DNA of 64,000 nucleotides, from positions 620,001-684,000 of the forward strand of contig NZ_CP071869.1 of NCBI RefSeq assembly GCF_017569185.1. Reading direction: 5' to 3'. The notes beneath the pieces were generated by a model. It saw nothing but the letters and a program-made list of their open reading frames with translations, made no database searches and was not told the origin of the DNA. Made by a program: the position numbers and the translations under genes. This stretch comes from Polaribacter cellanae (GTDB lineage: Bacteria; Bacteroidota; Bacteroidia; Flavobacteriales; Flavobacteriaceae). Below, piece by piece: positions 46,952-55,935 of this stretch (the first letter of the stretch is position 1; the number at the start of each line of letters is the position of its first letter).

Positions 46952-47716
46952 TTAATCTAAATATCCATGTGTTTTAATAAAGTCTAATAATTCATCTTTT
47001 TTACTTCTACTAATTGGTATTTTTGCATCATCACAAACAACCACTTGATTTCCTTCTATATGAGTAATAAATTTAACGTTTACAATGTATGAACGATGTA
47101 TTCTAATAAATTGATTGGAAGGTAGGTTATCCATAAGTTTGCTTAACGATAATCGGGAAACAACTCTTTTGTTTTTAATATTAACTTTTACATATTCTCC
47201 AAAGCTTTCTATAAAAAAAATTTCAGAATGATCTAATTTTATAATTTTCCCATCTTGTTTTAAGAATAGATATTTGCTCTTTTCTTCCTTTTCTATTGGT
47301 ATAGATATTTTTTTAAAATAATTATTTTCTCTATTTAAAACGTATGAATTATTATTTACAATATCAACAAATTTATTGACAGTTTTAATAAAACGACTGA
47401 AAGCTATAGGTTTAATTAAATAATCAAAAACATTGTTAAGCTCATAACTGGCAACTGCAAACTCTGAATAAGCTGTAGTAAATACAGTATAAGGTGGGTT
47501 ATTTAAAGATTTTATAAAATCGAACCCATTTATATTTGGCATTTCAATATCTATAAATAATATATCAATTTCATTTTTAGACAAAATACCTTGAGCCTTT
47601 ATTGCATTATCGCAAACATCTTGCAATATTAATGTTGGGTTTAATCTTTCTATGTAATCTTTCAAGAGTTCTCTAGCCAGAGGCTCATCATCAACCACTA
47701 AACATTTTAATTTCAT
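46952..47716 (-). CDS. LytTR-type response regulator
   Basis: 254 residues. The receiver domain has Asp9-Asp10 and the phosphorylated Asp56 (LFIDIEMPN), with Lys in LIKPIAFSRF. The LytTR DNA-binding domain is at about 150-254 (HSEIFFIESFGEYVKVNIKN, FIRIHRSYIVNV). Its start overlaps the kinase stop by 4 bp. It is divergent from the peptide-ligase operon, which it may regulate (inference). Confidence 0.93.
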   Translation of the reverse strand: MKLKCLVVDDEPLARELLKDYIERLNPTLILQDVCDNAIKAQGILSKNEIDILFIDIEMPNINGFDFIKSLNNPPYTVFTTAYSEFAVASYELNNVFDYLIKPIAFSRFIKTVNKFVDIVNNNSYVLNRENNYFKKISIPIEKEEKSKYLFLKQDGKIIKLDHSEIFFIESFGEYVKVNIKNKRVVSRLSLSKLMDNLPSNQFIRIHRSYIVNVKFITHIEGNQVVVCDDAKIPISRSKKDELLDFIKTHGYLD

Positions 47717-48738
47717 AAATTTATAGTTAATTTTAAGTTATAATCATTTATATTATCCTTAATTTCAATACTATGTGCGTTTGGGTATATATATTGTAAT
47801 TGTTTAATAACATTCTGGTTACCAATATTGTTAGATAATATTCTGTTTTTATTAGTTGGTTTAGAATTTTTAGCAGTAAAAAATAGTGTATTGTCTTCTA
47901 AAATAAACTCAAGTTTTACCCAAGCATTTTTGTTATTATAAATATCGCTATGTTTAATAGCATTTTCAACAAAAGAAATTAATAACATAGGAGCAATTTT
48001 GTGATGAGGAAGTATATTCTCATGATAAAAATCAATATTATTATCTGTGGTAAACCTTGTCCCATATAAACGAATATAATCTTGTATTAGTTTTATCTCC
48101 TTGCTAAGGTATACTCTATTCTTTGCTCCTTCGTAAATTAAATACCTCATTATTTTCGATAGATTGTCGACCATAAGAGCTGCCTTTGGACTATTTTTAT
48201 AAGATAACGAATAAATACTATTTAATATGTTAAAAAGAAAATGAGGCGTTATTTGTCCTTTTAAAAACTTGAGTTCTCCTTCTAATTTTAAGTTATTTTT
48301 TTCTAAAATTTCTTCCTTGTGCTTTGCGTCTACCCACTCACTAGAAAAATACATTGCACCGCTTGAAATAATAAGCACACATGTGGTCATAAATTCAACA
48401 AATAATCTGCTACTTAAAGAAATATTATAAGTACCTCCTTTTAGATAAATAGAATAGAAAAGCATTTCTTCTAATATTGCTAAAAAAAGAATTACAGTAA
48501 TACTTGCTATATACAATAGATATTTTTTTTGCGAAAGAAGTAACCGAGATAGATATTTATAATGAAAATAAAATATTATCGCATCAAACACAAACCTACT
48601 GATAGTGTTAACTTTAATGTTATTCTCCCTCAATTCATCATTTAAGACATATTCTAATAGAATAAAAAGTAATAAGAAAAGAGTCCAAAAGATTAATTGT
48701 ACTACTAGCTTAAATTGACTTCGAGATATTGGTGTCAC
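47713..48738 (-). CDS. LytS/YehU-type sensor histidine kinase
   Basis: 341 residues. Four N-terminal transmembrane helices (about 10-130), a coiled coil, and the His_kinase domain with GQITPHFLFNILNSIYSL (His166), then a HATPase region (LLISFVENAIKHSDI, about 253-267). It phosphorylates the LytTR regulator downstream. It has no extracellular sensor domain, so the signal is probably sensed in the membrane. Confidence 0.92.
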   Translation of the reverse strand: MTPISRSQFKLVVQLIFWTLFLLLFILLEYVLNDELRENNIKVNTISRFVFDAIIFYFHYKYLSRLLLSQKKYLLYIASITVILFLAILEEMLFYSIYLKGGTYNISLSSRLFVEFMTTCVLIISSGAMYFSSEWVDAKHKEEILEKNNLKLEGELKFLKGQITPHFLFNILNSIYSLSYKNSPKAALMVDNLSKIMRYLIYEGAKNRVYLSKEIKLIQDYIRLYGTRFTTDNNIDFYHENILPHHKIAPMLLISFVENAIKHSDIYNNKNAWVKLEFILEDNTLFFTAKNSKPTNKNRILSNNIGNQNVIKQLQYIYPNAHSIEIKDNINDYNLKLTINL

Positions 48739-48948
48739 AACTCATTAATTTAAACGCAAAAGTATTGATATTACCCAAAACAACCTATAGATTATATTAC
48801 TCAATGCAACGCTTGTACTTTATTAGCTTCTCAATGGTATAATTTTAACAGTAGATGGAACATTATTTAATATAAACAGTAAAATACACTTAACTTTTAT
48901 AAATATGCAACTTAATGCGTTTTAGAATACAACCATTGCACATTTTTT

Positions 48949-48976
48949 TTTGCAATGTAGACAAGCCATAGATTTG
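48949..48976 (+). promoter_or_regulatory. Promoter of the peptide-ligase operon
   Basis: TTG (48949-48951), 17 bp, then the exact -7 box TAGATTTG (48969-48976), 25 bp before the ATG of the 7TM gene. An inverted pair ATTGCA/TGCAAT straddles the -33 region (about 48935-48955) and could bind a regulator. Confidence 0.55.
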
Positions 48977-49001
48977 TTTTAAATTAAAAAAAACAATAAC
49001 T

Positions 49002-50609
49002 ATGTTAATTTCTAAAAGTTATAAGCTTATACTTATAATAATTACTTTTTTATCTGTAGGATCAATAACCTATAAATTATTGCCACTATCGAAATACATC
49101 GATGATTTCCATGCTGAAAACATGTATCATTTAACACAAAGTTATTATTTAAAGAACAATAGTAATGGCGTTTTTATAGAGACCTATTTGCCTGTAAGTA
49201 ATGATCGCCAACGTATAAGCAATTATAATAAACAAAGAGAAAATAAATTTGCTGAAAATAGTTCTGATTTACTACCAACAAAAAAATACGAAGGCAATAA
49301 TGTAAAAGGTATATGGAAAACCGAAAAAAACGACTCGTATTTAAACATCGAATATAAATACATATTTGAAGGAAAGTCAAAAACGTACACTATACCTAAT
49401 ACCTTTAAACCTTATAGTAATAAATACGATTCTCTTTTAAAGAGCGATAAATTGATACAATCAAACAATACAGAGATTCATAAGCTAGCAAATAGTTTAA
49501 CAAAAGAATGTAAAAATGATAAAGAAAAGATGCATGCAATTTTCGATTTTGTATACAAAATGCCTTCTGCACCTATTATTACAAAAACAGATGCAATTAG
49601 TGCGTTAAAACAGAATCGCGCATCATGCAATGGCAAAAGCAGATTGTTAACTGCGCTCTCTAGAACACTTGGTTATCCCGCAAGAATAAAAGGAGGTATT
49701 ATAATGCAAGAAAATCAGAAACGCACCTCACATGCATGGGTTGAAGTAATAATTGATGATAAAGCTGTTCCTTTTGATGCACTTAATGGACATTTTGGTT
49801 TTTTACCTGCAAATTATTTAGAACTCTACGAAGGTGATAAGTCCCTGATTACGCGTAGTCCTGGAATACAATTTGATTACAATTATAAGATAGAAGAAAA
49901 GAACAAAATACCATTTCTAAAATTAAGTATAAGTCAAATAAACGATATTTCTCCAATATCTCTTGGTAAACTAATTGAACATAAAGTTATCTCTGTAAAG
50001 GGTTTACTTTTGTTATTAATGCTACCATTAGGTGGTTTAGTTGTTGCTTTTTTAAGAAATGTTATTGGTATAAAAACGTTTGGAGTGTTTTTACCTGTTT
50101 TAATTGCATTCTCATTAATAGAGACTGGGTTTGTAAAAGGAATTTTGCTTTTCGTATTTTTAATATTATTAGTAGGAGCTGTAACTACACCTTTTGATAA
50201 ATTGAAGTTATTAAGCACCCCTAAATTCGTTATTTCACTAACAATAATGGTTTTAGTTATGGTTTTAGGCTCATACTTAGGAGTAAGTACAGGGGCAAGT
50301 TGGTTAACTTCTTTAACCTTTTTTCCAACAATAATCCTTGCCATGTCTGCTGAACGTTTTACGAATTTAATAGCAGAAGATGGGTTTCAAAAAGCAACAT
50401 CTATTCTCTTTCAAACATTAATAGCTGTTTGTTGTTGTTTCTTTCTACTAAACAACCAATGGGTATCTTCTATACTTATTTTATTTCCAGAAATACTAAT
50501 GTTAGTTATAGTTATAGCAATGTTGCTTGGAAAATACGTTGGATTTCGACTAACTGAATTATTTCGCTTTAAAAAATTAATAACAATAAAAACAAGAATT
50601 TATGCTTAA
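49002..50609 (+). CDS. Transglutaminase-like domain fused to seven transmembrane helices
   Basis: 535 residues. An N-terminal membrane anchor (about 8-24) is followed by a periplasmic domain and a transglutaminase-like fold (about 155-275), then seven hydrophobic helices (about 333-512). The family (Transglut_i_TM / 7TM_transglut in Pfam terms) is described as having an inactive enzyme domain, but here the alignment positions hold Cys209 (NRASCNGKS), His244 (TSHAWVEVI) and Asp259 (VPFDALNG), the usual triad. Its partners in known clusters are an ATP-grasp ligase and a RimB-like protease, both present downstream. It overlaps the ligase gene by 8 bp. Confidence 0.87.
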   Translation: MLISKSYKLILIIITFLSVGSITYKLLPLSKYIDDFHAENMYHLTQSYYLKNNSNGVFIETYLPVSNDRQRISNYNKQRENKFAENSSDLLPTKKYEGNNVKGIWKTEKNDSYLNIEYKYIFEGKSKTYTIPNTFKPYSNKYDSLLKSDKLIQSNNTEIHKLANSLTKECKNDKEKMHAIFDFVYKMPSAPIITKTDAISALKQNRASCNGKSRLLTALSRTLGYPARIKGGIIMQENQKRTSHAWVEVIIDDKAVPFDALNGHFGFLPANYLELYEGDKSLITRSPGIQFDYNYKIEEKNKIPFLKLSISQINDISPISLGKLIEHKVISVKGLLLLLMLPLGGLVVAFLRNVIGIKTFGVFLPVLIAFSLIETGFVKGILLFVFLILLVGAVTTPFDKLKLLSTPKFVISLTIMVLVMVLGSYLGVSTGASWLTSLTFFPTIILAMSAERFTNLIAEDGFQKATSILFQTLIAVCCCFFLLNNQWVSSILILFPEILMLVIVIAMLLGKYVGFRLTELFRFKKLITIKTRIYA

Positions 50610-51477
50610 TAAAATTTTTAAAATACAAAACCCTTTAGGAGTTATAGGTATTAACAAAAGAAATTTAGAATTAATTTATCCAAATAATAAGAAAAGAGAT
50701 TATTCTCTTGCAGATGATAAAGTAAAAACAAAAGAAATACTTCATAAGAATAATATTGCTTGTGCTGAAACATACGCTGTAATTAAAAAAATAAGCGAGA
50801 TAAAACAAAAATGGGAATCTTGCAAAAGATATAAAGCACTAGTAATAAAACCTTCTAATGGATTTGGTGGTGAAGGTATTAAGGTTTTAAAAAAATCTAT
50901 AGATGGCAAATGGATTAGTGGTGGTAATCCGATTTCAGAAATCAAAATATTTCAACATATTACTAGTATTGTTTCAGGTGTATTCTCGATGACCTCAAAC
51001 GACTCATGTCTTATTGAAGAATGTATAATACCACATCCTTTCTTTGCAGAAATATATGGTGATGGTGTTCCAGATTTTAGAATTATTACCTATAAAGGAA
51101 CTCCTGTTATGTCTATGCTTAGAATGCCAACATCAAAATCTAATGGAAAAGCAAACTTGCATCAAGATGGAGTTGGTATTGGTATTAATATGCTTACTGG
51201 CAAATTAACACAAGTTTTTGATGGTAAAAGATATAGTGATCATCATCCAGATAAACCAGCAAAGGTAAGTGGAAAGCCTATTCCATATTGGGATAAAATA
51301 TTACAACTCTCTATTGATACTGCTATGGTTTTTCCTTTACATTATTTGGGAATAGATATTGTTATCGATAAAATTAAAGGACCACAAATAATGGAAATCA
51401 ACGTACGCCCAGGACTAGCAATTCAATCGGTAAACAAATGTGGAATGACTAAAGCTATAAAATTATTAGTAGAGTAA
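50602..51477 (+). CDS. Alpha-L-glutamate ligase-like ATP-grasp protein
   Basis: 291 residues of the RimK-related ATP-grasp family. ATP-binding Lys83 is in VIKPSNGFGGEG (81-92), then DFRIITYKGTPVMSMLRMPT (159-178), and the Mg-binding Glu265/Asn267 in IMEINVRPGLAIQ (263-275). It is expected to join an amino acid to a carboxyl group through an acyl phosphate. The substrate and product of this family are not known to me. It is translationally coupled to the 7TM gene. Confidence 0.9.
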   Translation: MLNKIFKIQNPLGVIGINKRNLELIYPNNKKRDYSLADDKVKTKEILHKNNIACAETYAVIKKISEIKQKWESCKRYKALVIKPSNGFGGEGIKVLKKSIDGKWISGGNPISEIKIFQHITSIVSGVFSMTSNDSCLIEECIIPHPFFAEIYGDGVPDFRIITYKGTPVMSMLRMPTSKSNGKANLHQDGVGIGINMLTGKLTQVFDGKRYSDHHPDKPAKVSGKPIPYWDKILQLSIDTAMVFPLHYLGIDIVIDKIKGPQIMEINVRPGLAIQSVNKCGMTKAIKLLVE

Positions 51478-51500
51478 TAAAATACTTAATAAACAATATT

Positions 51501-52634
51501 ATGAAAACAGAAGTATTAAGTCTTATTTGTCTTTTTTTAACTATACTAATAAGCGGACAAACAAAACATAAATTTAAAACAAGAACTTTAACTGGTTATG
51601 AATATAATTATTTTAAAAGTCCTGAAGAAATTCTTAGAGGTGGTAAGTTATTTACAAAAGATAAACTTATTAAAAGTAGTGCCTATCAAGATATAAAAGT
51701 TAATTATAGCTATAAATACAAATATAATCTTCATAAAATTAATTTTAGTACAACTCCAAAAACTAGGCTATTTTATAACAATAGTAACGACAGTTATTGG
51801 AGTTTACATACAAACTTAAAATACACGTACAATCTTATAAAGCGAACAAAGTTATTTTTAAATACATCTTTTTTAAGAATGGCTAGAAAAGGGTTAGATG
51901 GAGATCAAGATGTGCTTGTAAATCCACTTGGATATAGCAACTATGGTTTAAATGTAGGAGTGTTTTTTAAACCTATTAACAAAAATAGTACTACAATAGA
52001 AACTTTTTTTAAATTTAGAGATTATGATAAATTTGGCACTAGAGATTTAGAGTACAAAGAATTTGGTGTTCAGTTAAATACTGTACAATCATTTAAACCT
52101 AATAAACTTATTCATAAATATGGAATTACAAGTAGTTTTAGAAAGCGAGACTATAAAGTTTTTAATGCAGCATCTACTAAACCCAACAAAGAACGAAATT
52201 GGAATTTAATATATGCAATGGCTTTTTACCAGTACCCTATAAGTAAGAAGTTAAAAGTTAAATCTGGTTATTATTATTTAACCCGAATTGATAAATTAAA
52301 TAATAAATCTGGATATAAACAACATGGACCTTCTCTACAAATTAAATTTAGGTCAAAGAAAACTATTCTTAGCACTTCATTTAAATATCTTAGTAGAAAT
52401 TATGCAAATCTTAAAAGTAAGAATAATGATGGATTTATTGGCGAGAAAATTAAATATAAATATTTTGAATTCTCTGCTAATATGTCTCATAAATTAGGCA
52501 AAAATGGTTTTTATTTAACCGCAAATGCATACAGTATGCTAAGATCAACCAACTTTACAAATATACGTGCACGATCTTTTAGAGGGTATAGAAACCAATA
52601 TGCAGGAGTTGGTGTTAAATGGGAACTAAAATAA
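51501..52634 (+). CDS. Outer-membrane beta-barrel protein of the peptide-ligase operon
   Basis: 377 residues: a short signal peptide (MKTEVLSLICLFLTILISGQ) and then continuous amphipathic beta strands with alternating aromatic and polar residues (INFSTTPKTRLFYNN, YWSLHTNLKYTYNLI, TIETFFKFRDYDKFG, AGVGVKWELK at the end), as expected for a 14-18-strand barrel. I recognise no named family. Its position between the ligase and the protease suggests that the product, or its carrier, reaches the outer membrane; that is inference. Confidence 0.65.
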   Translation: MKTEVLSLICLFLTILISGQTKHKFKTRTLTGYEYNYFKSPEEILRGGKLFTKDKLIKSSAYQDIKVNYSYKYKYNLHKINFSTTPKTRLFYNNSNDSYWSLHTNLKYTYNLIKRTKLFLNTSFLRMARKGLDGDQDVLVNPLGYSNYGLNVGVFFKPINKNSTTIETFFKFRDYDKFGTRDLEYKEFGVQLNTVQSFKPNKLIHKYGITSSFRKRDYKVFNAASTKPNKERNWNLIYAMAFYQYPISKKLKVKSGYYYLTRIDKLNNKSGYKQHGPSLQIKFRSKKTILSTSFKYLSRNYANLKSKNNDGFIGEKIKYKYFEFSANMSHKLGKNGFYLTANAYSMLRSTNFTNIRARSFRGYRNQYAGVGVKWELK

Positions 52635-52851
52635 TACAAGCTTATTTATTTTAGAATGATTTTTATGTCTTTTACAATTTTAACATTTAAGACAGTTTTA
52701 AAAGAAAAACGAGAATTAAATAATATTAAAAAAAAAATCGTTTTCTGCAATAATTATCGACATACTTATACTCTTTATTTTCGAAGTTTTAACAAAAAAC
52801 TTAATTAAAAATACTCAAAAAAAACATTAACTAGTCTTAAGAAAACACATA

Positions 52852-53340
52852 ATGAAAGCAATCTTTAAAATATTAATCTTAATTATATTTATTTTTAAAT
52901 TTACAATATCTTTTTCTCAAAAAAATAAAGATAAAGAAATTATAGGGCAAAAAGTAACCATAAAAATTAAAGGAACAAAAACTAAAGGAGCAAAAACTAA
53001 AGCAGCAAAAATTAAATTTAGAGCTAGAGTAGATACTGGTGCTAAAACAACATCTATAAACGCGAAAAACATAAAAAAGAAAGGTAAATATGTAAAATTT
53101 AGTATTGTAAATAGAAAAGGTAAAAAAATTTCTATAACAAAAAAAATTATCGATGAAAGAGTGGTTTTTAATGCTGAAAAAAAAGAGAAAAGAATCTTTG
53201 TTTACTTAACACTAGTATATAAAAAAACTTCTAGAAAAGTCTTAGTTGATTTAAATGACAGATCAACATCAACCTATAAAGTTTTACTTGGCAGAAATTG
53301 GCTGAATGGAAAGTATATAGTAGATGTTAGTTTAAAGTAA
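52852..53340 (+). CDS. Exported RimB/Zn_protease-family DTGA protein
   Basis: 162 residues: signal peptide (ILILIIFIFKFTISFSQ), a Lys/Thr/Gly/Ala repeat-like linker (about 38-55) and the family's core ARVDTGAKTTSINA (Asp61), with LGRNWLNGKYIVDVS at the end. The family is annotated as ATP-dependent zinc protease but has the DTGA signature of pepsin/retropepsin-like aspartyl proteases. It is the usual partner of the ligase and the 7TM protein. The 52635-52851 gap upstream shows no gene. Confidence 0.82.
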   Translation: MKAIFKILILIIFIFKFTISFSQKNKDKEIIGQKVTIKIKGTKTKGAKTKAAKIKFRARVDTGAKTTSINAKNIKKKGKYVKFSIVNRKGKKISITKKIIDERVVFNAEKKEKRIFVYLTLVYKKTSRKVLVDLNDRSTSTYKVLLGRNWLNGKYIVDVSLK

Positions 53341-53443
53341 TTAAGAAAACTATTTCTATTGAGTTTAGATTTATTAAAAATTTACGGTTCAATAAATTCC
53401 ATAAATAACACCAAAACTACTTAAAAAAACCACTCATTTTACA

Positions 53444-53451
53444 TAAATTTG
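53444..53451 (+). promoter_or_regulatory. -7 box upstream of the DUF4258-like gene
   Basis: TAAATTTG is an exact TAnnTTTG match 18 bp before the ATG at 53469, so the gene has its own promoter. Confidence 0.5.
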
Positions 53452-53468
53452 CATTTCAAAATTCAAAA

Positions 53469-53837
53469 ATGTTAGTAAAGAGAATTTTTTATTATTTAAT
53501 TGGTTTAGCTATTGGATCTGTGGGAGTTTATTTTTTCTGGCAAAAGAAAAATGCAACTTTCGATTATGGAATGGACGCCAGAACTCTTAAAACAATTCGA
53601 ATTAAAAGTCGTTTTTTTTCTGATGACGCAAAAAATACAATGCAGAAATTTGATATTGATACTTTAAAAATTTCTACAATTCTAACAAATGGAGATGTAG
53701 ATTTCGGCAAAAGTAAACCAAGACAAAAGCCTTGTGCAGAATACTTTGTTACTGGAAAAGACAGTTTAAGGAATGTACATTTGTACGTAAAACGTTGCGA
53801 TTCTACCTCTACTATCGAGAAGGTTATTGTTGATTAA
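53469..53837 (+). CDS. Membrane-anchored DUF4258-like protein
   Basis: 122 residues. One N-terminal transmembrane helix (IFYYLIGLAIGSVGVYFFW) precedes a small beta-rich domain with the DUF4258 layout (RIKSRFFSDDAKNTMQKFDI, ILTNGDVDFGK, KDSLRNVHLYVKRCDS, IEKVIVD). The function is not known. Confidence 0.7.
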   Translation: MLVKRIFYYLIGLAIGSVGVYFFWQKKNATFDYGMDARTLKTIRIKSRFFSDDAKNTMQKFDIDTLKISTILTNGDVDFGKSKPRQKPCAEYFVTGKDSLRNVHLYVKRCDSTSTIEKVIVD

Positions 53838-54024
53838 GTTAACCAAATTCTTCTACAGACAGGAATTTGGTTAGTTAAATCTATTTATATGGGTTGGTTG
53901 ACAACTAAGAAATAATGGATCTCTAACAATAACTATAAGTAATTATTTGTTCTTGCCTACTTACAAAAATTGTTTCGGGTTTTCTATTTGGTTTTTATTT
54001 GATAATTTTAGTGTTTATTAGACG

Positions 54025-54079
54025 TGACGTTGATATGACGTTGACATGACGTTGATATGACGTTGACATGACGTTGACA
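54025..54079. repeat. Tandem repeat, five copies of an 11-bp unit
   Basis: TGACGTTGATA or TGACGTTGACA repeated five times without spacers, followed by a partial TGG. Two unit types alternate (T,C,T,C,C at position 10). The unit contains the near-palindrome TGACGTT. It lies in the gene-free stretch 53838-54805. Confidence 0.9.
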
Positions 54080-54186
54080 TGGCACTAGTATCTCTTTTAT
54101 ATGTTTACAAATTGGGTAATTTATTTTTTTTGAATTTAGTTAAAACTATATACTTTAGTACTTTTTGCTTTGATTTCTAAAAATAT

Positions 54187-54625
54187 TTTAATCACGAATT
54201 TGCTAATGTAATTTAAATTAGTAATATTATGATTTAAAGAAAAGTGTGGTTAAAAAGTTAATCTATTTAGGTTTTGATTACGTTGTAAAGGTTTGTCTTT
54301 TAATTGGTAGTTATAAAAATTAATAGGTGTTGTAAATTTTATTCGCCATTTATCTTTTTTGTATTGTGTTTGTAAATTAAAATAGACTTTAGAATGTGTC
54401 TAATCTAAATTGTTTTCAAAATTTTTAGTTGTATTTTCTGATGTAAAAATTACACTTTCTAAATTTTGTTTTTCAAACTGAAAACCTACTTTAGGGTTAA
54501 AAGTAAATTGCTTCTATCTTTTTGTGAAACCTAAAGAATTGTTCGTGTAAAATGTATTAAGTTTAACGTTTTGAATACCTTTTTCATAGGCATTACCATT
54601 ATTTAATAAGTTACAAGACGTTATT
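54187..54625 (-). pseudogene. Remnant of an outer-membrane beta-barrel receptor (in-frame stops)
   Basis: In one frame the translation reads TFYTNNSLGFTKR-stop, QFTFNPKVGFQFEKQNLES to FENNLD-stop, THSKVYFNLQTQYKKDKWRI to LNRLTF-stop and then PHFSLNHNITNLN. All three stops (54515, 54401 and 54251) are in the same frame, so the gene decayed by point mutation. The Trp/Phe-rich strand pattern resembles the barrel of TonB-dependent or outer-membrane-beta-barrel family proteins. The missing N-terminal part is not seen further upstream. Confidence 0.65.
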
Positions 54626-54805
54626 TAATAGAATTGTAGCTAAGGGTTAAGGGTAAGAGCAAAAAATTAGCATTAATAGCAGTAAAACAGGCCTTTGCTA
54701 TCGTTAAAAATGGAATTCCGTAGATGATACTTTTAGAAGTACTTTGGTTGAAAATTAAGTCTATTTTACTTGTTTTTTACCTGAGTTATTTGTTAACTGC
54801 TGGCA

Positions 54806-55891
54806 TTATTTATTGTTAAATAATTCTTTTAATTTTTCTTCTAACTTTTGTCCCCTTATAAATCTTGCGATGATTACACCGCTCTTATCAATCAAGAAAT
54901 TATCGGGAATATCTCTAACTCCATAAATCATGGCAGCTTGGTTACTATTTCCTTTTAAATCACTTACATTTTCCCAATTAAGACCATCGTTTTCTATGGC
55001 TTTTCTCCATTTTTCTTTGTTGGTATCTAGTGATACTCCGAAAATTTCAAACCCTTTGTCTTTGTATAGATTGTATTGTTGAACCAGTTCTGGATTGAAA
55101 CTTCTACAAGGACCACACCAAGAGGCCCAAAATTCTATGAGAGTGTACTTTTTATGTATTTGAGAGAGCTTTGTGATTTCCCCATAGATATTGGATTGTT
55201 CAATATCTACAAATTTGTTTCCTATTTTTAAGTTTTTATTCTTAGAAATAAACTCTTCTATTGCATTTGCTTCTTCAGTAGATTTTAAGTCCGAATTTAA
55301 ATATGAGAAAACTATGGCTGTTTTTTCACTTCCCATTCGTTCTTTTGACCAGTTTAAGCGAGTGAGGCTTTCGTAAGAATTGGGATAATCTTGAATGAAC
55401 TTATTATTAATTTCAATTTCTATGTTTTGCATTTTTTCATAAATCTTAAAAAGGGAATCTCGATTTTTCTCTGTAACCTTTGCTTCGAGCTTTTCCATTT
55501 CTTTAAAAATAGAGTCTTTTCTTTTTAAAAGTATTTCCGATTCTTTCTGTGTTTCTGAACCTTTTATTTTTCCTTTAGAAAAGTTGCCTTTCTTACCAAT
55601 GAAATTTATTTGTTTGTTCTCAAGCCAAAATGTCTTATCATCTTTGCTTTCGATTATTCTTAAATGTGCCAATCTTGGACGGCTTAAATTCCCTTTAAAT
55701 TGGAATTCTTCATTGATTACAAATGTGGAATCAGCTATTTGATTTGTCTTTGGGTAGAGGTACAATAAAACTTTAGTGCTGTCGGATACATTTTCTGCAA
55801 ATCCATTAATTAAATATCCTTTGTTTTTAGATTTGTCTTGACAAGAAGAAAATAATGCTGTTAGTAAAATTATTGTTACGATGTACTTCAT
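54806..55891 (-). CDS. TlpA-like thioredoxin-fold lipoprotein with DUF4369 domain
   Basis: 361 residues: lipoprotein signal (LFSSC, Cys about 17), an N-terminal DUF4369 domain (about 25-120), a coiled-coil linker (about 125-160), and a C-terminal AhpC-TSA/TlpA domain with the redox motif FWASWCGPCRSFNPEL (about 253-268). It is probably a periplasmic thiol-disulfide oxidoreductase. The upstream IS element ends within about 20 bp of its start codon. Confidence 0.88.
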   Translation of the reverse strand: MKYIVTIILLTALFSSCQDKSKNKGYLINGFAENVSDSTKVLLYLYPKTNQIADSTFVINEEFQFKGNLSRPRLAHLRIIESKDDKTFWLENKQINFIGKKGNFSKGKIKGSETQKESEILLKRKDSIFKEMEKLEAKVTEKNRDSLFKIYEKMQNIEIEINNKFIQDYPNSYESLTRLNWSKERMGSEKTAIVFSYLNSDLKSTEEANAIEEFISKNKNLKIGNKFVDIEQSNIYGEITKLSQIHKKYTLIEFWASWCGPCRSFNPELVQQYNLYKDKGFEIFGVSLDTNKEKWRKAIENDGLNWENVSDLKGNSNQAAMIYGVRDIPDNFLIDKSGVIIARFIRGQKLEEKLKELFNNK

Positions 55892-55935
55892 TTCGTTTTT
55901 TGCTTCTGACTAACGTAAAATTAAATTCTTGTTTT

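Noticed and set aside
54025-54082. A possible CRISPR array
   Set aside because: The units are 11 bp, head to tail, with no spacers, and no cas genes are present.
54640-54790. An open stretch reading FNQSTSKSIIYGIPFLTI on the minus strand
   Set aside because: Not in the frame of the receptor remnant and not recognised; I could not support a gene.
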